From a candidate division KSB1 bacterium (GTDB lineage: Bacteria > Electryoneota > RPQS01), in NCBI GenBank assembly GCA_016214895.1, contig JACRMR010000008.1:186001-250000 (forward strand): a stretch of DNA of 64,000 bases, written 5' to 3'. The notes under the pieces are model-generated. The model was given only the letters and a program-made list of their open reading frames with translations. It ran no database searches and was not told the origin of the DNA. Shown here one piece after another: positions 8,799 through 17,525 of this stretch. Within the stretch, counting starts at the first letter, position 1. Every line of letters begins with the position of its first letter. The translations under genes were made by a program, and so were the position numbers.

Positions 8799-10650
8799 AA
8801 CCACGATCGCCGCCCTCGTCTTTGCGATCGTGTTTGCGATCTATGCGCGAACATCGGCTCCCGGCCTCGGTACGGTTGATTCCGGCGAATTGACAACGGT
8901 CGCGGCGACGCTCGGCATCGCGCATCCGACCGGTTATCCGCTCTATGCGCTGCTCGGCCGTGTCTGGCTGCTACTCACACCGGGGTCGCCGGACCGTGCC
9001 ATGGTGCTCTTTTCGGTGCTGGCCGGAGCGTTGACCGGCGCGGTGCTTGCCGCCGGTGCGTATCGGCTGTTGCGCCAACACACGCAAGCGGCGCCCGCTC
9101 TGGCCGCGCTCAGCGCTGGGCTGCTCGCGCTCAGTTGGGCGCTCACGTCCGTGGCTTGGGAGTCGGTCGCCTTCGCGGAAGTCTATCCGCTCTCCTCGCT
9201 CGGCACGGCGATCTTGCTCTATCTCGCAATTCTGGCGGACACCGCGCCACCGGATTCATCGTTTCGGCTTGCGCTGCTCGCCGCCTTCGTCTGGGGACTT
9301 GCCTTCGGCAACCACTTGACCATCATCTGGCAATTCCCCCTCGTTCTTTTCATCCTGTCCCGTGGTCGTTCATGGATAGCGTCGATTCGGCTCCTGCCGT
9401 TCTCTGCCGCCGCCTTCGCGCTCGGCTGCTCGCTGATTCTGTTTCTTCCCATTCGCTCCTCACTCGAACCGTCGCTGGACTGGGGCGATCCCGAAACCTG
9501 GACCAACCTCCTGCGCCACATGTCCGCCTGGCAGTACCGCGTCTGGATGTTCACCGGGGACATCAAGTCCCAAGTTCTGAAGCTCCTCAGCTATGTCGCG
9601 GCGTTGCCTCCGCTCTGGGGTTGGCCGTTAATCGTGCTGTCGGCGGCCGGCGCCATCGGTGCGCTGATCTGGCGTCGCTGGCTGGCGGTGGCGGCGTTCC
9701 TGGCGTGGCTGATCAGCGCGCTGTACAATCTCAACTACGACATTCCGGACATCAACACCTACGAGATCGTGCCGTTTCCGGACATCTTCCTGCTCGCGCT
9801 GTTTGGCCTGCTTGCCGTTTACGCGATCGTTCCGCTTCTGCAGCGTGTCGCCGTGCTGCGCGCCGCCTTCTTCCTGCTGTTCTGCGGACTGCCCGCCGTG
9901 CTGGGATTCGCCGCCAATCATCAACGGGCCGACGTCTCCGGCGCTCGCTTCGCTTCCGCGTTCGCCCGCGAACTGCTCCGCACCGTGGACTCCAACGCCG
10001 TGATCTTGCACGGCAATTGGGACATTCAAAGCCCGGCGATCTACGAGCAACAACTTAATCGCTACCGTCGCGATGTCGCGATCTTTGACCTGAACCTGCT
10101 GCAGCGCTCCTGGTACTTCCCGTCGCAGCGTCGCGATCATCCCTCGCTCTGCGAACCCTGCCAAGCCGACTACGAGCGCTTCCTCGCCGCCGTTCGACCC
10201 TTCGAAGCGGACCAGCCGGTTGATGGCGCTCAAATCGAAGACGCCTACACGCGGATGACCAATTGCGTCGTTCAGCAGGCGCGTGCGCAGGGCCGGCCGG
10301 TTTACCTCAGGGATCTGGCCAGCGTGAACCATCCGGGCGTCGGCGTGGGTCTGGCTCGCATCCCCGGCGCCTATTTTGATCTGCTAAGTGATTCCGGCGT
10401 CGCTCAATCGCTGCTCGAATTTGCCAACATTGACACCACCCATAGCATGCGCGATCCCCACGTCCGCGTGTGTCTGCGCGAAGCGGTAAACTCGACCATC
10501 CATCGCGGATCGTATCTCGCCTCCATCGGCGATTCGACCGCCGCTCTGGAACTCGCGCACATCGTCAGCAACTTCGCCCCCGGCCTCTCCGCGGTGAGCA
10601 ACTTCCGCCGTCAACTCGGCCTGCCTCCTCTCGTGGATTCCGCGAAATGA
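8770..10650 (+). CDS. DUF2723 (TMEM260-like) polytopic membrane protein
   Basis: A 626-residue protein with about ten membrane helices in the first 400 residues and a soluble C-terminal part. The N-terminus contains the DUF2723 hallmark: GTVDSGELTTVAATLGIAHP followed by TGYPLYALLGR, with the acidic DSGE in the first loop. Human TMEM260 of this family is an O-mannosyltransferase, so a GT-C type transfer to exported proteins is a fair guess, but no bacterial substrate is implied. The ATG at 8770 lies inside the preceding gene; an in-frame ATG at 8785 is an alternative start. The stop overlaps the mpl start (ATGA). Confidence 0.8.
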   Translation: MLGQVMRRTETTIAALVFAIVFAIYARTSAPGLGTVDSGELTTVAATLGIAHPTGYPLYALLGRVWLLLTPGSPDRAMVLFSVLAGALTGAVLAAGAYRLLRQHTQAAPALAALSAGLLALSWALTSVAWESVAFAEVYPLSSLGTAILLYLAILADTAPPDSSFRLALLAAFVWGLAFGNHLTIIWQFPLVLFILSRGRSWIASIRLLPFSAAAFALGCSLILFLPIRSSLEPSLDWGDPETWTNLLRHMSAWQYRVWMFTGDIKSQVLKLLSYVAALPPLWGWPLIVLSAAGAIGALIWRRWLAVAAFLAWLISALYNLNYDIPDINTYEIVPFPDIFLLALFGLLAVYAIVPLLQRVAVLRAAFFLLFCGLPAVLGFAANHQRADVSGARFASAFARELLRTVDSNAVILHGNWDIQSPAIYEQQLNRYRRDVAIFDLNLLQRSWYFPSQRRDHPSLCEPCQADYERFLAAVRPFEADQPVDGAQIEDAYTRMTNCVVQQARAQGRPVYLRDLASVNHPGVGVGLARIPGAYFDLLSDSGVAQSLLEFANIDTTHSMRDPHVRVCLREAVNSTIHRGSYLASIGDSTAALELAHIVSNFAPGLSAVSNFRRQLGLPPLVDSAK

Positions 10651-12023
10651 AAGCGGTTTACCTGATGGGAATCGGCGGCATCGCCATGTCCAATATTGCC
10701 GTGCTGCTCAAGCAGGCGGGCTACGATGTCAGCGGGTCTGACGAGGGTGTTTACGAACCCGCGGCTACGATCCTGCGCAATTCCGGAGTCCGGGTCCACA
10801 CTCCCTACGCGGCGACGAATCTGCCTGCTGACGGGACACCCGTCATCGTCGGCAACGCTCAATCCCGTGGTCATGTCGAGGTGGAAGCCGCGCTCGACCG
10901 CGGCCTGCCGCTGTTCTCGTTCCCGGAGTTTCTCTGTCGCCATATTCTCCCATCCCGGCACACCATGGTCGTGGCGGGCACACACGGCAAGAGCACGACG
11001 TCCGCTGCGCTCACGCACCTCTTGGCCGCGACCGGCCGGCAACCCGGTTACCTGATCGGGGCACAGCCCCTCGATCTGCCCTTTGGCGCGGACCTCGGCG
11101 CCGGCCCTCCCTTTGTCATCGAGGGCGATGAATATGACAGCGCGTTCTTTGACAAGCGCTCGAAATTCCTGCACTACTTCCCCCGCACGCTGATTCTCGG
11201 TTCCGTCGAATTCGATCATGCGGACATCTTCGCCAATCTCGACGAAGTGCTGCTCGCCTTTCGTCGCTTGCTTCGCACACTGCCGTCCAACGGCGCCCTG
11301 ATCTACGATCACGACGCCCTGCACAGCCGCGAGCTGGCTGCGCACGCTCCCTGTCGGGCGATGGCTGTCGGCAGGGGGGAGGAGTGCGACTGGCGGCTGC
11401 TCGACAATTCAACCGACTTCGAATTCCGCGCCCCGGACCGCCGCATTTATCGCTGCGCCTTCATCCCGGTCGGTGCGCACAATCGACGCAACATGCTCAT
11501 GGCGCTCGCCGCCGCCTGCGTCGAACGCGGAAACCCGGAAGCTTATCTCGGCGCGATTGCGTCTTTCCACGGTATTCGTCGCCGCCTCGAGCGCCTCTAT
11601 CAGACCGCCGACTTGATCGTGTACGATGATTTCGCGCATCATCCGACGGCCATCCACGCCACGCTCAGCGCCCTGCGCGAGCGCTATCCCGGTCACCGCT
11701 TGATCGCCGCGATCGAGCCGCGTTCCAATACGATGGTCCGCAATATCTTTCAGCATGAGCTTCCGCGGGCGCTGGCCGTCGCCGACGAAATCGTCATCGG
11801 AGACATCCACCGCCTGGAGCGAATCCCGGTCGCCGAGCGCCTCGACTATGACGCCATCTCGCTCGAACTCGACCGAGTCGGCGTGGCCGTCTCCCACGCC
11901 CGTAACCGCGAACTTGCGGACGATTTGCTTTCCCGCTTGAACGGCCGTCCTGCGGTGATTGTCTTCATGAGCAACGGCGGCTTCTCCGGCATCCCGCACT
12001 CCTTCGTCGCTCGCTTGCCATAA
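10647..12023 (+). CDS. mpl: UDP-MurNAc:L-Ala-gamma-D-Glu-meso-DAP ligase (Mpl)
   Basis: Mpl reattaches the tripeptide recovered from old peptidoglycan to UDP-MurNAc (murein recycling, cytosol). The start is the ATG at 10647 in an ATGA overlap; the frame is open further upstream, but the MurC-like N-terminus (MKAVYLMGIGGIAMSNIA) begins here. The Mur-ligase motifs follow: AGTHGKSTTSAALTHLL as ATP loop, EGDEYDSAFFDKRSKF, the NRRNMLMALAAA segment, and YDDFAHHPTAI with IEPRSNTM near the C-terminus. The EGDEYDSAFFDKR and EPRSNTM blocks favour Mpl over MurC. Length 458 is normal, and the presence of Mpl implies meso-DAP peptidoglycan. Confidence 0.92.
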   Translation: MKAVYLMGIGGIAMSNIAVLLKQAGYDVSGSDEGVYEPAATILRNSGVRVHTPYAATNLPADGTPVIVGNAQSRGHVEVEAALDRGLPLFSFPEFLCRHILPSRHTMVVAGTHGKSTTSAALTHLLAATGRQPGYLIGAQPLDLPFGADLGAGPPFVIEGDEYDSAFFDKRSKFLHYFPRTLILGSVEFDHADIFANLDEVLLAFRRLLRTLPSNGALIYDHDALHSRELAAHAPCRAMAVGRGEECDWRLLDNSTDFEFRAPDRRIYRCAFIPVGAHNRRNMLMALAAACVERGNPEAYLGAIASFHGIRRRLERLYQTADLIVYDDFAHHPTAIHATLSALRERYPGHRLIAAIEPRSNTMVRNIFQHELPRALAVADEIVIGDIHRLERIPVAERLDYDAISLELDRVGVAVSHARNRELADDLLSRLNGRPAVIVFMSNGGFSGIPHSFVARLP

Positions 12024-12027
12024 CCCC

Positions 12028-12203
12028 CCGCCGAGCGGGGTGCCCTCGCCCCGCCGGAATCGGAGCCTCAGCACTCCGTGCGGCGGCACGTCTCTTGAGA
12101 CTTGACGTGCCCCGCTCTTCCCCCCGCCGAGCCGTGCGTCCCCGCGCGGCCGGAATCGGGATCTTCTTCGCCGAGCGGGGTGCCCTCACCCCGCCGGAAT
12201 CTC
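12028..12203. repeat. Mosaic of dispersed palindromic repeats
   Basis: This intergenic stretch between mpl and tRNA-Sec is built of repeat modules that recur elsewhere. 12030-12060 and 12170-12202 carry a GCGGGG/CCCCGC hairpin whose reverse complement reappears at 44566-44609. 12081-12116 is a REP-like palindrome with stem GGCACGTC/GACGTGCC. 12129-12158 matches the second hairpin of the 96-bp array beyond pckG. The rest, up to about 12290, is low-complexity pyrimidine-rich sequence with no gene. Confidence 0.85.
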
Positions 12204-12296
12204 GCACAGCCGCGCAGCGCAGCCCACGAAGGCCAGCCGCGGCGCCCTGAGTTTCCGCATTTCCGCTTTTCACTTTCACGTGGCATCTGCCCACGT

Positions 12297-12391
12297 GGGG
12301 ACGGATGGGGCACTGGTGGCCCCCGCGGTCTTCAAAACCGTTTGCGTCCGCCTCGCGGCGGAGGGCTGGGTTCGATTCCCAGACGTTCCCG
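12297..12391 (+). tRNA. selC: tRNA-Sec (anticodon TCA)
   Basis: The cloverleaf can be folded by hand. The acceptor arm pairs 12297-12303 with 12384-12390 (one G-U). The D arm is GC-rich. The anticodon stem GCGGT/ACCGT encloses loop CTTCAAA with anticodon TCA. A long variable arm pairs TCCGCC with GGCGGA, and the T arm CTGGG/CCCAG encloses TTCGATT. A 95-nt class II tRNA with a UCA anticodon is diagnostic of selenocysteine tRNA. CCA is not encoded. No selenoprotein or selA/B/D gene is seen in the window. Confidence 0.93.
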
Positions 12392-12487
12392 CAACTGACC
12401 TTGACGCTCATGCCGGTCGTGGATAGAGCCCGGCCGGATTCGGGGATGATGATCCCCTCTACATTCTAAGGGTTAAGGAACCTGACC

Positions 12488-14233
12488 ATGACTGCGAACA
12501 GCGAAGTCACGAAATGGGTTGACGACGTCGCCAAACTTACGACGCCGGATCGCATCCACTGGTGCGACGGCTCTGCTGCCGAACATGAGATGCTCGTCAA
12601 GGGCATGCTCGATCGCAAGGAATTTACCACCCTCAACCGGGACAAGTGGCCGGGATGCTACTTGTACCGTTCCGATCCGACCGATGTCGCGCGCACGGAA
12701 AAAGTCACGTACATCAATTGCGCGAACGAAGCGGACGCCGGACCGACCAACAACTGGTTGTCTCCCGCCGCCGCCGAACAGCAGGTACTCCCGCTCTTCA
12801 AGGGTGCGATGCAGGGTCGCACCATGTACGTCATTCCGTACATTATGGGCCCCGTCAACGGTGTGAATAGTCGCGTCGGTTTCGAAATCACCGATTCGCC
12901 CTATGTCACGCTCAACATGCGCATCATGACCCGCATGGGCCAGGTCGCGTTGGACCGTCTCGGCAACAGCAGCGATTTCGTCAAGGGCATGCATTCCATC
13001 GGTGATCTCAAACCCGAGCACCGCGCGATCTGCCACTTCCCCGAGCGCAACGAGATTTGGTCCGTCGGCTCCGGCTACGGCGGAAATGCGTTGTTGGGCA
13101 AGAAGTGCCACGCGCTGCGCATCGCCACCTCCCAGGCCCGTCGCGAAGGCTGGATGGCCGAGCACATGCTGATTCTCGGTCTGGAGAATCCGCAGGGTGA
13201 GGTGTTCTACATTGCCGCGGCGTTTCCTTCGCAGTGCGGCAAGACCAATCTGGCGATGGTGATCCCGCCCGATTCCATGCCCGGCTGGAAGGCCTGGACC
13301 GTCGGCGACGACATCGCCTGGATTCGCGTCGGTGACGATGGCCGCCTGTGGGCGATGAATCCGGAAGCCGGCTTCTTCGGCGTCGCGCCCGGAACGAGCA
13401 TGAAGACGAACGCAAATGCGATGCTCACGGCTCAGCGCAACTCGATCTTCACCAATGTCGCGCTCGTGGGGGACGATGATGTCTGGTGGGAGGGCATGGG
13501 CCCCGCACCCGCCACGGCCGTGGACTGGCAGGGTCGCCCGTGGACGTCGTCGAGTGCGGAGAAAGCTGCGCATCCGAATGCGCGATTCACGACGCCCGCC
13601 GCGCAATGTCCTTCCATCTCCAAGCACTGGGAAGACCCGCAGGGGGTTCCCCTCTCGGCGATTTTATTCGGCGGCCGTCGTCCGCACATGACCCCGCTGG
13701 TCATGGAGGCCTACAATTGGAATCATGGCGTACTGATGGGCGCGTCAGTCGCCAGTGAAACCACCGCCGCGGCCACCGAGCAGGCGGGCGTCCTGCGGCA
13801 TGACCCGATGGCCATGCTGCCCTTCTGTGGCTACCACATGGGCGACTATTTCGCTCACTGGGTCAATATCGGAACGAAGGTCAAGCATCAACCGAAGCTC
13901 TTCACGGTCAATTGGTTCCGCGCCGGCGACGACGGCAAGTTCCTCTGGCCCGGTTATGGCGACAATGTTCGCGTATTGAAGTGGGTGCTTGAGCGCTGTC
14001 AGGGTAGGGGAGAGGCGGTGGAGACCCCCATCGGTTTCCTGCCCAAACCGAAGGCCATTGACACGACGGGCATCAACGTGAGTGATGCCACACTGAACGA
14101 CATTCTTTCTGTTGACAACGCGCGCTGGAAGAATGAGCTGGTCGAGAATCGGAAATACTTCTCAACCTTTGGCAATCGCTTCCCATCAGAGCTCACAACC
14201 GAGTTGGACGCCATCGGCAAGCGCCTCGGCTAA
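12488..14233 (+). CDS. pckG: Phosphoenolpyruvate carboxykinase (GTP)
   Basis: Converts oxaloacetate and GTP to PEP, CO2 and GDP at the entry to gluconeogenesis. The 581-residue length and motifs fit the GTP-type enzyme rather than the ATP type: EGWMAEHMLILGLE, the kinase loop FPSQCGKTNLAM with the hyper-reactive cysteine, the YNWNHGVLMGASVASETTAA segment, and FCGYHMGDYFAHW. The ATG at 12488 is preceded by AAGGAA. The upstream 90 bases hold a possible TTGACG-N17-TAGAGC promoter and a short GGGGAT/ATCCCC hairpin. Its neighbours are tRNA-Sec and repeat arrays, so it is probably a single-gene transcript. Confidence 0.97.
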   Translation: MTANSEVTKWVDDVAKLTTPDRIHWCDGSAAEHEMLVKGMLDRKEFTTLNRDKWPGCYLYRSDPTDVARTEKVTYINCANEADAGPTNNWLSPAAAEQQVLPLFKGAMQGRTMYVIPYIMGPVNGVNSRVGFEITDSPYVTLNMRIMTRMGQVALDRLGNSSDFVKGMHSIGDLKPEHRAICHFPERNEIWSVGSGYGGNALLGKKCHALRIATSQARREGWMAEHMLILGLENPQGEVFYIAAAFPSQCGKTNLAMVIPPDSMPGWKAWTVGDDIAWIRVGDDGRLWAMNPEAGFFGVAPGTSMKTNANAMLTAQRNSIFTNVALVGDDDVWWEGMGPAPATAVDWQGRPWTSSSAEKAAHPNARFTTPAAQCPSISKHWEDPQGVPLSAILFGGRRPHMTPLVMEAYNWNHGVLMGASVASETTAAATEQAGVLRHDPMAMLPFCGYHMGDYFAHWVNIGTKVKHQPKLFTVNWFRAGDDGKFLWPGYGDNVRVLKWVLERCQGRGEAVETPIGFLPKPKAIDTTGINVSDATLNDILSVDNARWKNELVENRKYFSTFGNRFPSELTTELDAIGKRLG

Positions 14234-14255
14234 TCTCGTTCCCCTCGTGCCCCCC

Positions 14256-14712
14256 TTCCGGCCGTGCGTCCTCGCACGGCCGGAATCGGAGCGTCAGCAC
14301 TCCCTGCGGCGGCACGTCGCTTGAGACTTGACGTGCCCCGCTCTTCCCCCCGCCGTGCCCTGCGTCCCCGCGCGGCCGGAATCGGAGCGTCAGCATTCCC
14401 TGCGGCGGCACGTCTCTTGAGACTTGACGTGCCCCGCTCTTCCCCCCGCCGAGCCGTGCGTCCTCGCGCGGCCGGAATCGGAGAGTCAGCACTCCCTGCG
14501 GCGGCACGTCTCTTGAGACTTGACGTGCCCTGCTCTTCCTCCCCCCGAGCCGTGCGTCCTCGCGCGGCCGGAATCGGAGAGTCAACACTCCCTGCGGCGG
14601 CACGTCTCTTGAGACTTGACGTGCCCCGCTCTTTCCCCCGCCGAGCCGTGCGTCCTCGCGCGGCCGGAATCGGAGAGTCACCCCGAGCCGGGTCTCCAGA
14701 CCCCGCCGGAAT
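14256..14712. repeat. Tandem array of 96-bp double-hairpin units
   Basis: The REP-like core (stem GGCACGTC/GACGTGCC) begins at 14307, 14403, 14499 and 14595, a constant 96-bp period. Each unit also carries a second palindrome, best preserved near 14262-14285 as CGGCCGTGCG/CGCACGGCCG around TCCT. A partial unit precedes and another follows, ending in a different hairpin (GGGTCT/AGACCC, about 14688-14701). Units differ by a few substitutions. Because 96 is a multiple of three, the array is open in several frames on both strands; these frames are not genes. There are no spacers, so it is not a CRISPR array. Confidence 0.92.
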
Positions 14713-14781
14713 CTCGCTCAACCTGAACCCGACATTTCGCGTTTCTGCATTTCCGTATTCGGCATTTTCCGGAGTGCTCAC

Positions 14782-15642
14782 ATGAATCGCCACCTCGCCG
14801 TTTTCCTGCTCGCCCTCACCGCGTCTACCGCTCTGGCCGAGCCGCGAGTCGTCGTCCTGCCCTTCGATCCCGTCACCGATTCGCTCTATCAGTGGAAGGG
14901 CGGGAAGGAGTCCGTGCTTGACTACCGCCCCGCGCTGCAAACCATGTTGGTGACGGAACTCGCCCGGCACGAGGAAATCCGTGTGGTCGAGCTCGCGGAC
15001 CTCGCCCGTCTGCTCAAGAAGAAAGACCTGAACCCGGAACGCTGGAACGATCCCATCCTTGCGGCGGAACTCGGCGCGGCGTTGAACGCGGACTACGCGA
15101 TCATCGGCACCTACGGCGAATTTTCCCGCGAGCTGCGTGTCGATGCGCGCATCGCGGTTGTGGCCACGAAGGAGGTCCCTCCCGGCCATACGGTTTCCGC
15201 CACGGCGACATTGTGGGAGGATCTGCCCTCCGCGGCCACGCGCGTGGCCGCGGGCATCGTTCCCATCGTTACCGCCAGTGGCCGGGTGAAACCCTCATCC
15301 AAGGGGATGCTCTTTCCCGAGGGCGATCTTGCCGATTACGATGTCGGCGGTCGTACCCCTGCGGCCTCCGCGCGACTCGTCGTGTGGACGAACGCTCCCG
15401 CGCCAGTGATTACGGCGGGCGACATTCGCTTCGCGCGCTGTGACCGCATCGACCTTTCGCGCATCCCCCCGGCGCAGCAACGCACCAAATCCTGTCGGGT
15501 GGCCGTGCTCCGCGCCGGTGACGTCGCCCTCAGCGTCGTGCACCGTGGCTTCCTCCCCTACCGCGAGACGCTCACGCTCGCCCCCGGCAAAGCCTACCGT
15601 CTCGAAGTCATCTTGCAAGAAGTCGAGCTACGCGTTCGGTAA
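14782..15642 (+). CDS. Exported CsgG-like protein with C-terminal PEGA-like region
   Basis: A 286-residue protein with a clear signal peptide (MNRHLAVFLLALTASTALA, cut before EPR). The mature N-terminal half (RVVVLPFDPVTDSLYQW, then MLVTELARHEEIRVVELAD and ALNADYAIIGTYGEF) resembles the nucleotide-free Rossmann-like fold shared by CsgG/FlgO/TolB-N type periplasmic proteins that start with 'vvvlpF'. The C-terminus (VVHRGFLPYRETLTLAPGK) looks like a PEGA-type beta domain. It probably acts in the periplasm or at the outer membrane. It stands alone between the palindrome array and a second secreted gene; the precise function is unknown. Confidence 0.6.
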   Translation: MNRHLAVFLLALTASTALAEPRVVVLPFDPVTDSLYQWKGGKESVLDYRPALQTMLVTELARHEEIRVVELADLARLLKKKDLNPERWNDPILAAELGAALNADYAIIGTYGEFSRELRVDARIAVVATKEVPPGHTVSATATLWEDLPSAATRVAAGIVPIVTASGRVKPSSKGMLFPEGDLADYDVGGRTPAASARLVVWTNAPAPVITAGDIRFARCDRIDLSRIPPAQQRTKSCRVAVLRAGDVALSVVHRGFLPYRETLTLAPGKAYRLEVILQEVELRVR

Positions 15643-15849
15643 CTCCTGTCATTTCGCGGATTCCTCCATGGCAACCATCACCCGCCGGATGAGGGCGAGG
15701 AGGCAGGTGCAGCGGTCAAGCGCCGGTCTGCCCGCATCTGGCGGATAGTCAGGTTAGGCAAGGACGCATCCTCAATCTGCTTCGTGGGTTAGGCCTTTTT
15801 CATTCAGAGTGCTCAAAAAGCGGAATTGTCAGTAACGTGTTACCAGATA

Positions 15850-15879
15850 TTGACTGATTACATGGTCCTGAACTATATT
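15850..15879 (+). promoter_or_regulatory. Sigma70-type promoter of the secreted-protein gene at 15920
   Basis: TTGACT at 15850-15855 and TATATT at 15874-15879 are separated by 18 bases, about 40 bases before the ATG at 15920, which has AGGAG just upstream. An inverted repeat GTAAC/GTTAC at 15832-15843 lies just before the -35 box and could be a regulator site. The rest of 15643-15919 shows no gene. Confidence 0.6.
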
Positions 15880-15919
15880 ATTGCCAAGCTGTCCGATCCA
15901 ACTCATCTTAGGAGATACA

Positions 15920-17371
15920 ATGAAAGTACTATTGACAGTCGCTTTCCACATCGCGTTGAGCCATTTCTGTTGGGCGCAGCCTGTGGACAGCCTGTGGAGT
16001 CGGATGCTGGGCGGGACGGGCACGGACCAATGCACGGCCGTATTGCAAGCGAGCGACGGGGGATTCGTATTTTCGGGCCGTACGGACTACAGTCCCACGG
16101 ATGTGGATGCCTGGGTGGTCAAGACCAATCCGCTGGGTGACATAGAATGGAGCCGTACCATCGGCGGCGGCGCGGCGGAACTCGCCTTCGACGTGGTAGC
16201 GCACAGTGGGGGAGGATATGCCATGGTCGGTTATACGGCATCCTACGGCGCCGGCTTGGCCGACGTCTATTTTGCCACTCTGTCTTCACAGGGTGAGATT
16301 CAGGACATCAGCTTCTGGGGCGGAACCGAGTACGAATCAGGCAACGCGCTCGCGGCCACGGCGGACGGTGGTTTCGTCATTGGCGGGGAGACCAGTTCAT
16401 TTGGTGCGGGTTCGTCTGATTTCTGGCTGATCAAGACCGATGGGGATGGTGCGGCGTCGTGGACCCAGACCTATGGCGGAAGTCAGCAGGACATTTGCTA
16501 CGCCGTGCGGCAAGTAACCGACGGCGGCTACGCCCTCGCGGGCTACACCACGTCATTCGGATCGGGTGGCGCGGATGCCTGGCTGGTCCGGACCAGCTCC
16601 AGCGGCCAGATCCTGTGGAGTCGCACCTTCGGCTGGGCCACCGATGACGTTACCTACGACATGATCCAGACGTCGGACGGCGGCTTCGCGCTGGCCGGGC
16701 ATACGCAAAATGGCGGATCCGGAGAACGGGACTTCTATCTGGTCAAGACCGACGCCTACGGCACACAGCAATGGACGCACTCCTACGGCGGAGTGAACGA
16801 CGAATTCTGTCGCTCGATTCAGCAGACCTCAGACGGCGGGTACATTCTGACCGGATCAACCTATTCGTTCGGTACCGGTAGTCAGGACATTTGGTTGATT
16901 CGGCTCTCGTCGTCGGGCGCTTTGCTTTGGAGCAGAACCTTCGGCGGCACCGGCACAGACGACTGCAATTCGGTCGCCGTGACCTCGGATGGCGGGTTCG
17001 TATTGGGCGGCCAGACCACGTCGTTCAGCGCGACCCAGTGGGATATCTGGTTGATCCGAACGGGCGTGGACCCTTCACTCGAAGCGGAGGACTATCGCCC
17101 TCTCCTCGCCGACTTCGCTCTCCACCCCATTTTTCCCAACCCCTTCAACAACGCGGCAAGCATAACGCTCGACTTGCCGCGCGACGTGAGCGGAAGCGTG
17201 GTCGTGTATGACGCGCTGGGCAGGATGGCGAACACGTTATATGAAGGGCCGTTGTCGGCCGGCAGGCACGCGCTGCGTTTCAATGCGAACAACATGTCAA
17301 GTGGTTGCTACTTCGTGAGATTCGAATCAGCGAACTACAACGCGGCACAACGGGCCGTGCTGCTCAAGTAG
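15920..17371 (+). CDS. Secreted repeat protein with type IX-type C-terminal sorting domain
   Basis: The start is the ATG at 15920, with AGGAG spaced correctly upstream and an immediate signal peptide (MKVLLTVAFHIALSHFCWAQ); the in-frame ATG at 15881 lacks these. The mature protein has about eight repeats of roughly 50 residues with the pattern DGG(F/Y)...G.T.S(F/Y)G.G..D.WL(I/V)(K/R)T...G...WS(R/Q)T(F/Y)GG, likely blades of a beta-propeller. The C-terminus (HPIFPNPFNNAASITLDL, later GCYFVRFES) is a Por/T9SS type A sorting domain. It is therefore an outer-membrane-translocated surface or extracellular protein of unknown binding activity. About 483 residues. Confidence 0.85.
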   Translation: MKVLLTVAFHIALSHFCWAQPVDSLWSRMLGGTGTDQCTAVLQASDGGFVFSGRTDYSPTDVDAWVVKTNPLGDIEWSRTIGGGAAELAFDVVAHSGGGYAMVGYTASYGAGLADVYFATLSSQGEIQDISFWGGTEYESGNALAATADGGFVIGGETSSFGAGSSDFWLIKTDGDGAASWTQTYGGSQQDICYAVRQVTDGGYALAGYTTSFGSGGADAWLVRTSSSGQILWSRTFGWATDDVTYDMIQTSDGGFALAGHTQNGGSGERDFYLVKTDAYGTQQWTHSYGGVNDEFCRSIQQTSDGGYILTGSTYSFGTGSQDIWLIRLSSSGALLWSRTFGGTGTDDCNSVAVTSDGGFVLGGQTTSFSATQWDIWLIRTGVDPSLEAEDYRPLLADFALHPIFPNPFNNAASITLDLPRDVSGSVVVYDALGRMANTLYEGPLSAGRHALRFNANNMSSGCYFVRFESANYNAAQRAVLLK

Positions 17372-17390
17372 CTCTCCTCGCAGAACTGGG

Positions 17391-17420
17391 GGCCGATCGC
17401 GCGACCGGGCACGATCGGCC
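17391..17420. terminator. Inverted repeat between convergent genes
   Basis: A perfect 9-bp stem, GGCCGATCG with CGATCGGCC around an 11-base loop, lies 20 bases after the stop of the secreted-protein gene and about 100 bases before the end of the convergent leuS. No good T-run follows on either strand, so a terminator role is only likely, not shown. Confidence 0.4.
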
Positions 17421-17525
17421 AAATCTGTTGCCTGTTTACTCAACATAATATCCCTTATGTGACTTTCGGGAGCGGACAAGAAACGGGGTCGAACGCCCCC
17501 CCTTTCACATGGAACACTCGCGGCC

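Noticed and set aside
10470-10646. N-terminal extension of mpl
   Set aside because: It overlaps the DUF2723 gene entirely, is Arg-rich, and has no counterpart in Mpl; the ATG at 10647 in an ATGA overlap is used.
14256-14712. CRISPR array
   Set aside because: Units are contiguous 96-bp repeats with internal hairpins and no unique spacers; no cas gene is in the window.
14264-14785. Open frames with 32-residue repeats across the 96-bp array, on both strands
   Set aside because: The unit length is a multiple of three, so a frame stays open automatically. There is no ribosome-binding site, and the palindromes explain the conservation.
15643-15760. Possible short gene after the CsgG-like gene
   Set aside because: No frame with a credible start, ribosome-binding site or conserved motif was found.
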